From positions 1 through 55,890 of the forward strand of contig JACRBJ010000038.1 in NCBI GenBank assembly GCA_016234555.1: a stretch of 55,890 nt of DNA, in the 5' to 3' direction. Positions 7,914-16,606 of the stretch are shown one piece after another (positions within the stretch are counted from its first letter, which is position 1; every line of letters starts with the position of its first letter). Below the pieces are notes generated by a model. The model was not told where the DNA came from, searched no databases, and saw nothing but the letters and a program-made list of their open reading frames with translations. The position numbers and the translations under genes are program-made. The stretch is from Chloroflexota bacterium (GTDB lineage: Bacteria > Chloroflexota > Anaerolineae > Anaerolineales > Villigracilaceae).

Positions 7914-8471
7914 CAAACATCCAAACGTGAAAACAAAATTGGCGTTGCGGTTTTGCGCGTCCTTGCGCTTGTCGCCGTCATCGGGATCACGGTCTACATC
8001 TACAGCATCCGCGAGCGGGTGGATGAGTTTGCAGCCTACGGCTATCCGGGCATCTTCGTCATCATGTTGATGGCAAACGCCACGGTCATTCTCCCTGCGC
8101 CCGGTGTGGCAGTGGTCTTTGCCATGGGAAACGTCTTCAATCCGCTGCTGGTTGCACTCGCGGCAGGAACAGGTGGCGCCGTCGGCGAACTCTCCGGCTA
8201 CCTAGCGGGATTCAGCGGACAGGCGGTCATCGAAAACACGAAGGTGTACGACCGCGTCACCCCCTGGGTACAGAAATATGGTGTATGGGCAATCCTTGTC
8301 CTCTCGGCAATCCCCAACCCGTTCTTCGATCTGGCGGGGATCGCGGCGGGCGTGGCGAAGATTCCCATCGGGAAGTTCCTACTCTTCTGCTGGGTCGGAC
8401 AACTCATCAAGATGTCGATGTTCGCATTTGCCGGCGCATATTCGATTGACTGGCTGACGGGGTTGCTTTAA
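7881..8471 (+). CDS. VTT/DedA-like (SNARE-associated) membrane protein
   Basis: The protein is about 196 residues, integral to the membrane, with a first membrane segment at residues about 21-42 (VAVLRVLALVAVIG). It then carries the VTT core: a re-entrant segment around NATVILPAPGVAVVFAMG, the glycine-rich GTGGAVGELSGYLAG, and LSAIPNPFFDLAGIAAG. Relatives (DedA, YdjX, TMEM41/VMP1) are linked to lipid scrambling or undecaprenyl/phospholipid handling; the substrate here is unknown. The frame is open back to a GTG at 7800 inside ppiB, but ATG 7881 gives a sensible N-terminus. The first 15 codons include one arm of an inverted repeat and look non-conserved. Confidence 0.8.
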   Translation: MQKLDNQPSNLQTSKRENKIGVAVLRVLALVAVIGITVYIYSIRERVDEFAAYGYPGIFVIMLMANATVILPAPGVAVVFAMGNVFNPLLVALAAGTGGAVGELSGYLAGFSGQAVIENTKVYDRVTPWVQKYGVWAILVLSAIPNPFFDLAGIAAGVAKIPIGKFLLFCWVGQLIKMSMFAFAGAYSIDWLTGLL

Positions 8472-8591
8472 CTCTAGCAGCTGACACAACCTGCTGTCGG
8501 AAATATGGGAACACCCACAGGGCAAGTAAGTTCCCAAACCCCGGAACCATGCAAAAGTGACTTCATTGGTCCAGATTTTGCAAATCCAACG

Positions 8592-8597
8592 TATAAT
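8592..8597 (+). promoter_or_regulatory. -10 box upstream of the CBS-ACT gene
   Basis: A perfect TATAAT lies 46 nt before the start of the CBS-ACT gene. A TTGGTC at 8566-8571 is the nearest -35-like hexamer but at 20 nt is further than usual, so the -35 assignment is weak. Confidence 0.5.
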
Positions 8598-8643
8598 AGC
8601 TATATCGATTTTCCATTTTTGAAACAATATATCGGAGGCTAAC

Positions 8644-9279
8644 ATGTTTGTAGGCGACAGAATGTCACGCACTGTTATTTCCGTTACACCGGAAACACCG
8701 GTCCACGATGCGCTGGCAATGTTCCAGCGGGAACACATCCGCCGCGCGCCGGTTGTCAGGCAGGGAAAGCTGTTGGGCATCGTATCCGAGACTGATCTGC
8801 TCAACGCATCCCCCTCCCCCGCCACCACACTGAGCATCTGGGAAATGAATTCCCTGATGAGTAAAATAACCGTCAAACACGTCATGACCAAAAAGGTGAA
8901 GACCATTGCCGTGGACGCTCCCATCGAGGAAGCCGCGCGCATCATGGCGGAGGCAAAAATTGGCGGCATGCCGGTTACCCGCGAAGGCAAAATCGTGGGC
9001 ATGATCACAGAGACAGACCTGTTCAAGGTCTTCCTCGAATTCATGGGGACGCGCGAAAAGGGAGTCCGCGTCAGCGCGTTGGTGGAGGATAAGCCCGGTC
9101 AAATTGCAAAGGTCTCCAAGACAATCTCCGAGGCGGGTGGCAACTTCATCGCCTTTGGCGTCTTTGCGGGACCGGATATCAGCGTCAGGCTGATCACGTT
9201 CAAGGTGGCTGGCATCAAGAAGGATGAATTGAAGAAGGTACTGGAAAAGGTCGTAAAAAAGTTTGTAGACATCCGATAA
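8644..9279 (+). CDS. Tandem CBS-domain protein with C-terminal ACT domain (AcuB-like)
   Basis: This 211-residue cytoplasmic protein has two CBS motifs (residues about 1-60, MSRTVISVTPETPVHDAL to GIVSETDLL; about 75-135, VMTKKVKTIAVDAPIEEAAR to GMITETDLF), then an ACT-type domain from about residue 142 (VSALVEDKPGQIAKVSKTIS). CBS pairs bind adenine nucleotides and ACT domains bind amino acids or other small ligands, so it probably senses two signals. The layout equals that of Bacillus AcuB, but there is no acetoin gene nearby, so the target is unknown. ATCGGAGG precedes the ATG, and a strong terminator follows. Confidence 0.88.
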   Translation: MFVGDRMSRTVISVTPETPVHDALAMFQREHIRRAPVVRQGKLLGIVSETDLLNASPSPATTLSIWEMNSLMSKITVKHVMTKKVKTIAVDAPIEEAARIMAEAKIGGMPVTREGKIVGMITETDLFKVFLEFMGTREKGVRVSALVEDKPGQIAKVSKTISEAGGNFIAFGVFAGPDISVRLITFKVAGIKKDELKKVLEKVVKKFVDIR

Positions 9280-9290
9280 ACAGCACGAGA

Positions 9291-9328
9291 TACAAAAACG
9301 CTGGCTTTTGAGTGCCAGCGTTTTTGTA
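9291..9328. terminator. Bidirectional intrinsic terminator
   Basis: TACAAAAACGCTGGC at 9291-9305 and its exact complement at 9314-9328 enclose an 8-base loop. The A-run and T-run on the two sides allow termination in both directions, as expected between the convergent CBS-ACT and pseudouridine synthase genes. Confidence 0.92.
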
Positions 9329-9333
9329 TTGGA

Positions 9334-10140
9334 TTATCTGGATGGCTTGCCCGTTTTGGCGGGGAGCGATCTCTTCGGTCTGTCTTTTGGATTGAAAGGC
9401 TTTTTAGCGAACCTTCCCACTGGTTTCTTCACCTCTCCCTTCAACTCTGCGACTTCCTCCGCTGTCAGATGCCGCCACTCACGTGGCTTGAGATGACCCA
9501 GCCGCAGCGTGCCAATCCGCAGGCGAATGATCTTTACCACGGGCAGACCCAGCAGCCTGCCCACCTCACGGATCTGGCGCTTCTTCCCCTCGCCCATGAT
9601 CACGCGAATCCACGCGCCCTTTCCCGCTGTAGACAGGGAAATGACGTCGGCAGGCGCAGTCTTGTCGCCATCGTCCAGCACCACGCCGCGCCGCCAGGTC
9701 TCCAGTTGTTTTTCGTCGGGACGTCGGGCAAGCAAGACACGGTATTCCTTTTCGTGACCAAATTTCGGGTGGGTCAGCTTGTTGGTCAAATCGCCGTCGT
9801 TGGTCATCAGGATCAAGCCCTCAGAGTCGAAGTCCAATCGACCGACGGGGTACAGATGTCCCTCAAGCGGAATCAAATCGCGGACGGTCTGGCGGTCGTC
9901 CTGCCCCTCGGCGGCAGACAGCACATTGCGCGGCTTGTAGAGGGCGATGTAGGTCAGGGCCTCAGCTTTGGGCAGAGCCTTGCCGTCCAGCGTAACCTTG
10001 TCCACTGAGAGGTCAGCTTTTTGTCCAAGCGTGGCAATCTGTCCATTAACGCGGACACGTCCCGCAACGATGAATTCCTCACAGGCGCGGCGTGAACCAT
10101 ATCCAGCCTGGGCAAGCAGTTTTTGTAAGCGTTCTTCCAT
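9334..10140 (-). CDS. rluB: Pseudouridine synthase, RsuA/RluB family
   Basis: The 268-residue enzyme isomerises a specific uridine in ribosomal RNA. An N-terminal S4 RNA-binding domain (RLQKLLAQAGYGSRRACEEFI) is followed by the catalytic domain with the RLDFDSEGLILMTNDG motif, whose first aspartate is catalytic, and GKKRQIREVGRLLGLPV. Normal length is about 240-260, with a basic lysine/proline/arginine-rich tail here. RluB (23S) and RsuA (16S) are hard to separate by eye, so the target base is uncertain. It is convergent with the CBS-ACT gene. Confidence 0.88.
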   Translation of the reverse strand: MEERLQKLLAQAGYGSRRACEEFIVAGRVRVNGQIATLGQKADLSVDKVTLDGKALPKAEALTYIALYKPRNVLSAAEGQDDRQTVRDLIPLEGHLYPVGRLDFDSEGLILMTNDGDLTNKLTHPKFGHEKEYRVLLARRPDEKQLETWRRGVVLDDGDKTAPADVISLSTAGKGAWIRVIMGEGKKRQIREVGRLLGLPVVKIIRLRIGTLRLGHLKPREWRHLTAEEVAELKGEVKKPVGRFAKKPFNPKDRPKRSLPAKTGKPSR

Positions 10141-10261
10141 GGGGTGGATTATAACGGATTCGCCAATCCCTCGGCGAGTTTGTGATGGAAAAGGGATTGC
10201 CTTCGTCGCGCGGGATTTTTGTGGTAAACTTCGCCCGCTAAATTAGGTACGTTACAACGTG

Positions 10262-10318
10262 CCTTTCCGTTCCCGGCAGGCCCACGGCTTGAATGGGAAC
10301 AAACCCATGGAAAGGAGG
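10262..10318 (+). promoter_or_regulatory. Structured leader that can sequester the rpsF ribosome binding site
   Basis: CCTTTCC-GTTCCC (10262-10274) can pair with GGGAAC (10295-10300) and GGAAAGG (10309-10315), leaving an internal bulge on the 3' side. The last arm overlaps the Shine-Dalgarno GGAGG at 10314-10318, so folding would hide it. Leaders upstream of rpsF that bind the S6:S18 complex are established in many bacteria; whether this one has the conserved S6:S18-binding CCG feature needs a covariance search. Confidence 0.55.
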
Positions 10319-10326
10319 TTTTCCCT

Positions 10327-10611
10327 ATGCGTAAGTATGAATTAGTCTGTGTGTTCCAGCCCGACCTGGATGAGACCGCTTTTAACGGTCTGCTCGAAAA
10401 GGTCAAAGGCTGGATCAGCGAATCAGGCGGCAGCATCGACAAGGTCGATGTATGGGGCAGGCGCAAGCTGGCTTACATTATCAAGAAGCAGCGCGAAGGT
10501 CAGTTTGTCCTGTTGAACGTGACGATGAATCCCGCCACGACCGCCGACCTGGAACGCAACCTGCGTTACCAGGAACCGATCATTCGCCACATGCTTTCTG
10601 TTGCCGCCTAG
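10327..10611 (+). CDS. rpsF: 30S ribosomal protein S6
   Basis: The 94-residue protein starts MRKYELVCVFQPDLDE and contains WGRRKLAYIIKKQREGQFVLLN, the standard S6 fold core. It binds the central domain of 16S rRNA together with S18. It is first in an rpsF-ssb-rpsR operon, the usual bacterial order. A strong Shine-Dalgarno (AAGGAGG) lies upstream and is part of a leader hairpin that may give autoregulation. A TAAACT box at 10225-10230 is a candidate -10. Confidence 0.97.
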   Translation: MRKYELVCVFQPDLDETAFNGLLEKVKGWISESGGSIDKVDVWGRRKLAYIIKKQREGQFVLLNVTMNPATTADLERNLRYQEPIIRHMLSVAA

Positions 10612-10650
10612 TCCGTCCTGCACTGCCCGGTCAGCTACCAAGGAGATTTT

Positions 10651-11070
10651 ATGAGCCGAGGACTTAATAAAGTACAGATCATTGGGCATCTTGGGAAAGA
10701 CCCCGAGATGCGCTACACCCCATCGGGGAAACCTGTCACCACCTTCACGGTGGCGGTCGGACGTTCGTGGACCAGCGCGGACGGGGAACGTCACAACGAA
10801 ACCGAATGGTTCAACGTGGTGGTCTGGGGCAACCTTGCGGAGATCTGCAAGCAGTATCTCGTCAAGGGACAACAGGTCTACATCGAAGGGCGTTTGCAAA
10901 CCCGCCGCTGGGATGGCAAGGAAGGACAAAAGCATACCAGTGTGGAGATCGTTGCAAGCGAGATGATGATGCTGGGAGACCGGCGCGATGCAGGCGACAA
11001 CCACCAGGAAGTTGATTCCACCTCCGCCGACAATGGCCCTGCCGTGGCGGAAGATGAATTCCCGTTTTAG
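10651..11070 (+). CDS. ssb: Single-stranded DNA-binding protein
   Basis: The 139-residue protein has an N-terminal OB fold (residues about 1-110: NKVQIIGHLGKDPEMRYTPS, NETEWFNVVVWGNLAE, YLVKGQQVYIEGRLQTR). A short acidic linker leads to the C-terminal tip DEFPF, the peptide that recruits replication and repair partners. AAGGAG lies 8 nt before the ATG. It sits between rpsF and rpsR, the usual position. Confidence 0.97.
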   Translation: MSRGLNKVQIIGHLGKDPEMRYTPSGKPVTTFTVAVGRSWTSADGERHNETEWFNVVVWGNLAEICKQYLVKGQQVYIEGRLQTRRWDGKEGQKHTSVEIVASEMMMLGDRRDAGDNHQEVDSTSADNGPAVAEDEFPF

Positions 11071-11084
11071 TTTTGGAGTAAATC

Positions 11085-11381
11085 ATGAGTGAAGAACGTG
11101 AACGTAACTACTCGGGCGGAGGCGAATCCGGCGGCGGTGACCGCAGGTTTTTTGCCAAGCCCAAGTTTTGCCAGTTTTGCGCGGACAAGGCGCTGGTCAT
11201 CGATTACAAGAAGACCGACCTCCTGCGCAAGTACGTAACCGAGGAAGGAAAAATCCGCCCGCGCCGCCAGACCGGCGCTTGCGCCAAACACCAGCGTGTG
11301 GTCGCGGCGGCTGTCAAACAGGCGCGCCATGTGGCGCTCCTGCCGTTCAGCGGCAGGTCACTGGATGACGGGCGTTCCTAA
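11085..11381 (+). CDS. rpsR: 30S ribosomal protein S18 (zinc-binding type)
   Basis: The 98-residue protein has a glycine-rich N-terminal extension, then the S18 core with CQFC and a later CAKH, fitting the cysteine-bearing form that can bind zinc, and the conserved [12 protein letters not shown] segment. The start is 14 bp after ssb. A 12-bp stem-loop closes the operon at 11397-11424. Confidence 0.96.
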   Translation: MSEERERNYSGGGESGGGDRRFFAKPKFCQFCADKALVIDYKKTDLLRKYVTEEGKIRPRRQTGACAKHQRVVAAAVKQARHVALLPFSGRSLDDGRS

Positions 11382-11396
11382 TCGTCGAAAGAACCT

Positions 11397-11424
11397 CGGG
11401 GCATGGGAACCCTCCCATGCCCCG
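11397..11424 (+). terminator. Stem-loop at end of rpsF operon
   Basis: CGGGGCATGGGA and its exact complement enclose a 4-base loop. The stem is very stable, but only AAATTATG follows, with no T-run. It may act as an mRNA 3' stabiliser or a weak terminator. Confidence 0.7.
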
Positions 11425-11463
11425 AAATTATGTTAATACAAAACTCTCTTGAGGAGCAGGAAA

Positions 11464-12810
11464 ATGACCATTGAACCAGGCGGAAAGCCTGTTTATCACA
11501 AAAAACATATCGCGCGCCTTGAACGTGAACGCCGCCAAAGCCGCATCATCCTATATGTCTTCATCGGCATTGTGGTGGCGGTTGCGCTTCTGATCGGCTA
11601 CGGGATCTTGGACATGAACTATCTGCAGATCCAAAAGCCCATCGCAAAGGTTGGAGATACGGAAATCCTGGTCAAGGACTTTGTGCCGCGCGTGAAAATG
11701 CAGCGCCAGCAATTACTGGGACAATATAACATGTACCAGCAATACGCGCAGATGTTTGGCATGGACGTACAGAATCAGATACAACAAATCGAATCCCAAC
11801 TCAACGCGCCGGAAGCAATCGGACTGACCGTGCTGGATCAGATGATCAACGAGCAGCTGGTACGTCAGGAAGCAAAGAAGCGCGGGATCACGGTCAGCGA
11901 AGCGGAACTGGCGAAGGAGCAGGAGAACACGTTTGGGTACTATCCCAACGGCACACCCACTGTCGCCCCCACCGCCACAGAAGTTGTCATGCCAGACGTC
12001 CCCGCGGAAGCCTATAAGCTGGTGACGATGACTCCCGTTCCGTCCGCCACGCCGACAAGCGAAGTCGTCCCCACCGCCACCGCCACGCTTGTGCCGGAAG
12101 CCACCCCCACTGCGGGTCCCACACCCACGCCACTTCCGACCGCCACGCCCTACACCCAGGAGGGTTTCGAAAAAACCTTCAACGAATCCAGGGATTCATT
12201 TGTAAAACTTGGTCTCAGCGAAGAGGGTTATGCGGGACTTTTCGAATACCAGTTGTTACAGAAAAAGGTGCAGGACGCGATCACAGCTGACGTTCCGTCC
12301 ACACAGACACAGGTTTGGGCGCGTCACATCCTTGTGTCAGATGAAGCCACCGCCAAAGTTGTTCTCGACAAACTGAAGAACGGCGGGGACTTTGCCGCGC
12401 TGGCACAGGAATATTCGCAGGACACCGGTTCCGCAGTCAACGGCGGCGATCTGAATTGGTTTGGCAAAGGAGCCATGGTTCCCGAGTTTGAAGCCGCCGC
12501 CTTCGCGCTGGAGAAAACTGGCGATTACACCACCACGCCTGTTAAAAGCCAGTTCGGTTATCACATCATCCAGTTGATTGCCAAGCAGGAACGCCCGCTC
12601 AGCGCAGATCAATATCAGTCCGCGAAAGACCAGGCATTCTCCGAATGGCTGACCAAAGCCCGCGAGGAATACGGCGTGGAAACCTTCGACATCTGGAAGA
12701 ACCACGTTCCCACCGAGCCGAACTTCGATACCATGGCAACCGAAGCGGTAAACGCCCAAAATACAGCAATTGCCGAAGCAGCCAAGGCAACTGCAACACC
12801 AGTGCCGTAA
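11464..12810 (+). CDS. Membrane-anchored parvulin-type foldase (SurA/PrsA-like)
   Basis: The protein of about 448 residues has a short basic cytoplasmic N-terminus and one membrane segment (residues about 24-46). A SurA_N-like helical region follows (VGDTEILVKDFVPRVKMQRQQ, LDQMINEQLVRQEAKKRGI). Next come a threonine/proline-rich linker of about 70 residues and a parvulin rotamase domain (VWARHILVSDEATAKVVL, GGDFAALAQEYSQD, GGDLNWFGKGAMVPEFE, SQFGYHIIQLI). It should act outside the membrane on exported proteins. ATG 11464 is chosen because GAGGAG lies 8 nt upstream; the in-frame TTG at 11449 is itself next to that site. The linker is unusually long for the family. Confidence 0.87.
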   Translation: MTIEPGGKPVYHKKHIARLERERRQSRIILYVFIGIVVAVALLIGYGILDMNYLQIQKPIAKVGDTEILVKDFVPRVKMQRQQLLGQYNMYQQYAQMFGMDVQNQIQQIESQLNAPEAIGLTVLDQMINEQLVRQEAKKRGITVSEAELAKEQENTFGYYPNGTPTVAPTATEVVMPDVPAEAYKLVTMTPVPSATPTSEVVPTATATLVPEATPTAGPTPTPLPTATPYTQEGFEKTFNESRDSFVKLGLSEEGYAGLFEYQLLQKKVQDAITADVPSTQTQVWARHILVSDEATAKVVLDKLKNGGDFAALAQEYSQDTGSAVNGGDLNWFGKGAMVPEFEAAAFALEKTGDYTTTPVKSQFGYHIIQLIAKQERPLSADQYQSAKDQAFSEWLTKAREEYGVETFDIWKNHVPTEPNFDTMATEAVNAQNTAIAEAAKATATPVP

Positions 12811-12866
12811 GACAAATGCAGAATGAGGAATAAAGAAGGAAGAATTCCTTGTTCAACAGCAAATCA

Positions 12867-12899
12867 AAAGCGCCTGACTCAATCCGAGTTAGGCGCTTT
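12867..12899. terminator. Bidirectional intrinsic terminator
   Basis: AAAGCGCCTGACTC and GAGTTAGGCGCTTT pair with one G-T wobble around a 5-base loop, and TCCTTTTC follows. The site serves the convergent foldase gene (plus) and smc (minus). Confidence 0.85.
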
Positions 12900-12934
12900 C
12901 CTTTTCACCAATTAATAATCTCTGCTCTCTAATC

Positions 12935-15900
12935 TCACGCTCTCTTCAACATCTCATCCGTGACCTGGTCGAGGCGCAGGCTGATGATCTGGCTCGCCGA
13001 GTCACGCCCCATCGTCACGCCGTAAATGACATCCGCCGCTTGGACGGTGTTGCGGTTATGGGTGATGATGATGAACTGCGTGTCCTTGCTCAGGTCAACC
13101 AGCAGGTCACGGAAGCGTCCCACGTTGGCTTCGTCGAGCATCGCGTCCACTTCGTCCATCACGCAGACGGGGGTCGGTGATACTTTGAGCAATGCAAAGA
13201 CCAGCGCAATCGCCGTCAAACTGCGTTCGCCGCCTGAGAGCAGAGCCAGTCCCTGTTCGCGGCGACCAGGCAGACGCGCTTCGATTTCGATTCCCGTCTC
13301 GACCAGATTCTCAGGGTCGGTCAAAGCCAGCCGCGCTGAACCGCCGCCGAACAAACGAACAAACGTCTCGCGGAATTGCTTGTCCACGGCGTCGAAAGTG
13401 CGGGTAAATTCGCGGATGGTGATTTCATCCAATTCGGTGACAACCTGCTTCAAGTCTGCTTCGGCTTTGCGCAAGTCCTCGACCTGGGTCTTCATGAATT
13501 CGTAGCGTTCTTTTTCCTGCTCGTACTCGGTCTTGGCATCGGGGTTGATCGGACCCATGCGACGCAATTGGGCGCGATGATGATTCAACTGTTCTTCGAT
13601 TTCAGGCGCAAGCTCGGTCACAATCGGTAACTGCTCGACCATGCCATCCAGCGGCAAAGGCACGGGACCTGAAACATCCGCCGCATAATCAAACATCACC
13701 AAGCCAAAGTCGTCAGTGATTTTTTGGTGAAGGTTGTCCAGCGCTTCCTGCTTGCGCGTCTGCTCCAGTTGCACCTGTCCGTATGAACGCTCGGTATTGG
13801 CAAAGATGCGCTGGGCGTTGGCTTCAAATTCCTGCAAACGTTTTTCTTCCTGCTCCGCCATTTCCAGATCTTTTTCGACAGGCTCGATTAGCACGCGCAT
13901 TTCTTCGATCTTGCCATGCAAGGCGGTTTCGTTTTCGCGCAGACGCGCCTTCTCGTTGTCGAGTCCGCTCAGGGCATGATCAGCTTCCTGCAAACGGGTC
14001 GCCAACTCCACGCGCCGCGAGTCGAGCCGTGTAATCTCCTTCGCGCGTTCATCTCGCTTGGCGTTCGCGCCGTCCACACTTTGCTCCGCCACCGCCGCGC
14101 GCGTGCTCCAGTACGCGACCTGTTCCTGCAATTCGTCGGCGGCGAGTTCGTTCAGCTTCGCGGAAATATCCTTCGATTGGGATTGAAGTTCCGTCGCGCG
14201 ATTTTCGACTTCGACTTGCGATTCGCTGATTCGTCTTTGAATTGATTCGGATTCCCCCGCCTCAACCTGCAACTGGACGAGTTGATTTTTCTGCCATTCG
14301 AGTTGACGCTGCGTAGACTCGGCTTCCAGCCCCGCCTGCTGTTCGTTCTCCTGAAGTTCACCCAACCCGACGCGGGCTTCGCGGGCGTCGGTGTCGGCTT
14401 GAGACAGCTCGCGCTGCGCCTCCGCTTGTTGATTCGACAGCCGCTCCACCTTTTCGTTGGATTCAGCCAATCGGGTCAGCAGCCCGCTCAAAGCGGATTC
14501 CAAATCCTTCTTCCGCCGCATCCGCCCCAGCGTGGAAGACGAAGCCGTCTTGCCAGCCACGACCAATCCGTCGCCGCGGAAGACTTCGCCGCGCAAGGTC
14601 ACCACGCGGGCGTGGGGTGGCAGGTTTTGAATCAACCTGCGGGCGGCTCCTCGGTTGCGGACAACGAGGGTTTGCCCCAGCATCACGCGCACCGCGCCGC
14701 GCAATTCGTCGGGCGCGTTGACCAACTCCGAGGCGACGCCGAGGAAGTCATCTGAGACCTCCGAGGTTTTGAAAACCTCGGAGGTCTTATCATCGAGAGG
14801 CAACAAAACCGCGCGACCCGTGTCATCGGTTTCGAGCAGGTTCAACGCATCTTCGAGTTGATTCGACTCAAGCAGAACCGCGTCGAGGGTGTCACCCAGC
14901 GCGGCGGCAATGGCGGTTTCCAGTTCAGCAGGGACATCAAGCGCTGCGCTCAACGCACCGCGCACACCAGAGAGCTTGGACTGTCGCGCCGCATCGAGCA
15001 AATATTTCGCGCCCTCGGCATAGCCAGCCAGAGATTGCTCGGCTTGTTCCAGCACTTCGAGTTGCGCCTTCAAACGCGAGTGATCCGATTCCTCTTTCGT
15101 TCGCTGTTCGAGGGCTTCGCGCCGCTCGCGTTCGATGCGCTCGAATTCGTTCTTCTTTTGAATGACTTTCTCTTCGGCTTCCTGCAAGGCAAGGCTGGCT
15201 TGCTCCCGTGCCTTGCGAGCGGATTCATACTGCGCCGCCGCCCGCGCCGAAAGGCTCTCACCATTGGCAATCGCGGCTTTGGTCTGTTCGATGCGCTGGG
15301 TCTGCGCTTCGATGCGCGACTTCAATTCATCGAGACGTGCGTTATTTTCTGCTCGCTGCTGGCTGAGACTTTCCAACTGTCCGCGAATTTGCGCCAGTTC
15401 ATTTTCGAGCGCGGCGCGTTCTGCGTTTCGGGTTGCAAGTTGAACATTGCAGGTTTCAAGTTGACGTTTCGCTTCGTCCAGTTCATTTTGCACGCGCAGG
15501 ATGTCCTGCTCCGATTCGTGGAAGCGGTCATTGGCGAGGTGCAATTCGTTCAGCGCATGTTCCTGGTCGGAGAGGATGGCAGCCTGCGAGTTGGTCAACG
15601 CGCGGCGGCGTTCTTCAAGGACAGCCAGTTCGCGGCTGATGGCTTCGCGCTCGTTGTGCAACTCCGCCGACTGACGATGCCAGCCGTTCAGCTGGGTGCG
15701 GAGTCCCGAAAGCCGCTCGCGGAAAGTTGAGTACTCCGCCTGCGCCGCTTCGTGGCTGACGCGGGCTTCACGCACGCGGGCTTCCTGCCCCCGCACCGCC
15801 TCGCGGACATCGGTCAGGTCGCGTTGGGCGCGGTGCCAGTGAAAGCCGTACCACTCGCGCAGGATCAACTTCATGTCCGCCTGGGCGCGGGCAAAATCAA

Positions 15901-16543
15901 TCGCGCGTTTTGCCTGCCGCTCCAGACTACGGATGCGCGGTTCGAGTTCCGCCATGATGTCGAGGACACGCTCCAGGTTGCGCTCGGTGGTTTCGAGGCG
16001 TTTCAAGGCATCGTCGCGGCGGGAGCGGTACAAGCCTACGCCCGCAGCTTCTTCAAAAAGTCGGCGGCGGTCATCAGCTTTCAGCGCGAGGGACGCATCC
16101 ACCAGACCCTGTCCGAGAATGGTATAAGTCCGCTCGCTCAAGCCTGCCTGCGCCAGCAATTCGTTCATCTCGCGCAAACGCACCTGCTGGCTGTTGATCA
16201 AGTATTCGTTATGACCGTCGCGGTGCGCCGTGCGGGACATCGCCACTTCGGAGAAGTCCACGGGCAGCCATTGCTCGGTGTTGTCGAAGGTGATGGTTGC
16301 CTGCGCCATGCCCGCGCGCGCGCGATGCTCGGAGCCAGAGAAGATCATATCTTCAGTTTTCTTGCCGCGCAAAAGCGTATACGACTGTTCGCCCAGCACC
16401 CAGCGCAGTGAGTCGGCAATGTTCGATTTGCCGGAGCCGTTGGGTCCGACAATGGCGGTGATTCCGCCCGCGAATTCAAAGACCGTGCGCGAGGCGAAAG
16501 TTTTGTATCCTTGCAGTTCGAGTGATTTTAGACGAAGAGGCAT
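12935..16543 (-). CDS. smc: Chromosome segregation ATPase SMC
   Basis: The 1,202-residue protein has the full condensin layout. The N-terminal ATP-binding head contains GPNGSGKSNIADSLRWVLGE. A coiled coil, a hinge (residues about 505-680), and a second coiled coil follow. The C-terminal head has the LLSGGERSLTAIALVFALL signature and the Walker B VCVMDEVDAMLD. It compacts and segregates DNA with ScpA/ScpB, which are not in this window. Residues about 586-597 (KTSEVFKTSEVSD region) are encoded by a perfect 33-bp palindrome inserted in frame in the hinge. rnc lies just upstream on the same strand, a common pairing. Confidence 0.97.
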   Translation of the reverse strand: MPLRLKSLELQGYKTFASRTVFEFAGGITAIVGPNGSGKSNIADSLRWVLGEQSYTLLRGKKTEDMIFSGSEHRARAGMAQATITFDNTEQWLPVDFSEVAMSRTAHRDGHNEYLINSQQVRLREMNELLAQAGLSERTYTILGQGLVDASLALKADDRRRLFEEAAGVGLYRSRRDDALKRLETTERNLERVLDIMAELEPRIRSLERQAKRAIDFARAQADMKLILREWYGFHWHRAQRDLTDVREAVRGQEARVREARVSHEAAQAEYSTFRERLSGLRTQLNGWHRQSAELHNEREAISRELAVLEERRRALTNSQAAILSDQEHALNELHLANDRFHESEQDILRVQNELDEAKRQLETCNVQLATRNAERAALENELAQIRGQLESLSQQRAENNARLDELKSRIEAQTQRIEQTKAAIANGESLSARAAAQYESARKAREQASLALQEAEEKVIQKKNEFERIERERREALEQRTKEESDHSRLKAQLEVLEQAEQSLAGYAEGAKYLLDAARQSKLSGVRGALSAALDVPAELETAIAAALGDTLDAVLLESNQLEDALNLLETDDTGRAVLLPLDDKTSEVFKTSEVSDDFLGVASELVNAPDELRGAVRVMLGQTLVVRNRGAARRLIQNLPPHARVVTLRGEVFRGDGLVVAGKTASSSTLGRMRRKKDLESALSGLLTRLAESNEKVERLSNQQAEAQRELSQADTDAREARVGLGELQENEQQAGLEAESTQRQLEWQKNQLVQLQVEAGESESIQRRISESQVEVENRATELQSQSKDISAKLNELAADELQEQVAYWSTRAAVAEQSVDGANAKRDERAKEITRLDSRRVELATRLQEADHALSGLDNEKARLRENETALHGKIEEMRVLIEPVEKDLEMAEQEEKRLQEFEANAQRIFANTERSYGQVQLEQTRKQEALDNLHQKITDDFGLVMFDYAADVSGPVPLPLDGMVEQLPIVTELAPEIEEQLNHHRAQLRRMGPINPDAKTEYEQEKERYEFMKTQVEDLRKAEADLKQVVTELDEITIREFTRTFDAVDKQFRETFVRLFGGGSARLALTDPENLVETGIEIEARLPGRREQGLALLSGGERSLTAIALVFALLKVSPTPVCVMDEVDAMLDEANVGRFRDLLVDLSKDTQFIIITHNRNTVQAADVIYGVTMGRDSASQIISLRLDQVTDEMLKRA
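14755..14787. repeat. Perfect 33-bp palindromic element inserted in frame within smc
   Basis: AGACCTCCGAGGTTTT at 14755-14770, one G, then the exact complement at 14772-14787. It lies inside the smc coding frame, where it encodes a short near-duplicated peptide (KTSEV...KTSEV). The word looks like a mobile palindromic repeat rather than ordinary coding sequence. In-frame palindromic elements inside genes are known from Rickettsia; whether this one is dispersed in this genome cannot be seen here. Confidence 0.85.
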
Positions 16544-16606
16544 GTGAGATTTACGATTGATGATTTACGATTTTGGATTTGTGATTGATCATTGACCTGT
16601 ATGCCT

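Noticed and set aside
14858..15730. Long plus-strand open frame (290 codons) inside smc
   Set aside because: It lies antisense to a clear smc coding frame with full motifs; its translation is low-complexity and has no ribosome binding site. Similar antisense frames at 13916-14245 and 15752-16411 are rejected for the same reason.
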